Assembly (NCBI GenBank): GCA_964474045.1 | Contig: CAYYRC010000002.1 | Coordinates: 1-64,000, forward strand | Direction of reading: 5' to 3' | From: JACJWR01 sp964474045 | Lineage (GTDB): Bacteria > Actinomycetota > Actinomycetes > S36-B12 > UBA10799 | Length of the DNA stretch: 64,000 nucleotides | Program-made: the position numbers and the translations under genes | The notes under the pieces: model-generated | What the model saw: the letters and a program-made list of their open reading frames with translations, nothing else | Databases searched by the model: none | What the model was told of the DNA's origin: nothing | Shown here: positions 63,756-64,000 of the stretch, piece after piece | Layout of the letters: the number at the start of each line of letters is the position of its first letter | How positions within the stretch are numbered: the first letter of the stretch is position 1

Positions 63756-64000
63756 TCAGTCTCGGACGTGCGACTCCACCAAGGGCAGCGCGGTCACCCG
63801 TGCGGTCAACCAACGGCCCCGGGAGTTGACCGACACTTCGGCTCCCGCGGCGACTGTCGCGTCGAGCAGGGCCAATGCGATTCCCGTGCGCAGAGTCGGC
63901 GAGAAGGTCCCCGAGGTGACGTAGCCGACCTGCGGGCCGCCGGGCATCAGGTGGACGGCCATCCCCGCCCGCGGCACGCCGCGATCGACGAGCACCAGGC
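63756..64000 (-). CDS. gcvT: Aminomethyltransferase (glycine cleavage T protein), 3' end only
   Basis: The frame runs off the window's right edge. The visible C-terminal 80 residues include VGYVTSGTFSPTL, LRTGIALALLDATV and VNSRGRWLTARVTALPLVESHVRD, the C-terminal barrel of GcvT, which transfers the methylene group to tetrahydrofolate in the glycine cleavage system. Convergent with cobS; a gcvT close to cobS matches Rv2211c in mycobacteria. Whether the rest is intact cannot be seen. Confidence 0.9.
   Translation of the reverse strand, partial: LVLVDRGVPRAGMAVHLMPGGPQVGYVTSGTFSPTLRTGIALALLDATVAAGAEVSVNSRGRWLTARVTALPLVESHVRD

Noticed and set aside
1..64000. tRNA or rRNA genes, insertion sequences, prophage or att sites
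   Set aside because: No CCA-ended cloverleaf, rRNA segment, transposase/integrase gene or paired terminal inverted repeats were noticed; intergenic gaps are short and mostly accounted for. Sensitivity by eye is limited.

Overview
This is a 64 kb stretch of a high-GC actinobacterial chromosome, probably a short-read draft or metagenome-assembled genome because it holds a 100-N scaffold gap. The evidence is gene content and order: class II DAHP synthase, a cytochrome bcc-aa3 branch with a diheme QcrC, PimB-type mannosyltransferase, DnaQ/GIY-YIG fusion, AdoK, PspA/PspAB and CobT-CobS-GcvT. The order aroG ... plsC ... SRPBCC/fadD ... pimB-nlpC ... nuclease ... trpD ... ctaE-qcrCAB ... ctaF-ctaC ... 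adoK ... erpA-type gene ... glycerate kinase ... cobT-cobS-gcvT follows the mycobacterial Rv2178c-Rv2211c region, with Streptomyces-like differences such as ctaD beside ctaC and a SRPBCC-DUF5304-glk block. I cannot place the order or genus.

Layout. 1-5.6 kb: the tail of a DUF222/HNH gene, a tightly overlapping minus-strand operon (aroG, ogt-like, ltaE, molybdopterin oxidoreductase) and a 14-TM MFS exporter. 5.8-9.0 kb: an accessory locus with a SipW-type (Ser-His) signal peptidase and three homologous secreted proteins, one carrying Ig-like repeats; a strong hairpin separates the first gene from the rest. 9.1-14.8 kb: glpK, plsC, an esterase, a membrane protein, a LOR/SDH (ornithine cyclodeaminase-type) enzyme and a lysoplasmalogenase-like protein. 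14.8-19.4 kb: a giant repetitive secreted protein with an assembly gap, an in-frame stop and a frameshift. 19.5-31.5 kb: fadD, two SRPBCC proteins, glucokinase, a two-component system, envelope glycosyltransferases, an NlpC/P60 hydrolase and a CoA-transferase. 31.6-44.6 kb: a nuclease, trpD, and the cytochrome bc1/aa3 genes around an L,D-transpeptidase. 44.7-55.8 kb: a NifS-like protein with no lysine plus a TusA-like protein, aat, adoK, an A-type Fe-S carrier, glycerate kinase, nadA, an LtrA/MarR pair with a shared 26-bp palindrome, the Psp pair, DUF3043 and an aldo/keto reductase. 55.8-63.7 kb: a cobalamin riboswitch followed by a continuous operon for corrinoid uptake (surface protein, EcfT, fused EcfA-EcfA', S component) and nucleotide-loop assembly (MBL-CobU fusion, CobT, CobS). 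The window ends inside gcvT.

Functional threads. The cytochrome genes form most of the terminal respiratory branch. The riboswitch operon is a self-contained corrinoid salvage unit. The SipW locus and the giant repeat protein are the two accessory surface systems and the best candidates for new biology. Many first genes lack a Shine-Dalgarno sequence and instead have a TANNNT-like hexamer six or seven bases before the start codon, suggesting leaderless mRNAs. I saw no tRNA, rRNA, CRISPR array, insertion sequence or replication origin. No stretch over 300 bases lacks a gene; the two longest gaps (5567-5832 and 55753-56025) hold a possible promoter and the riboswitch.
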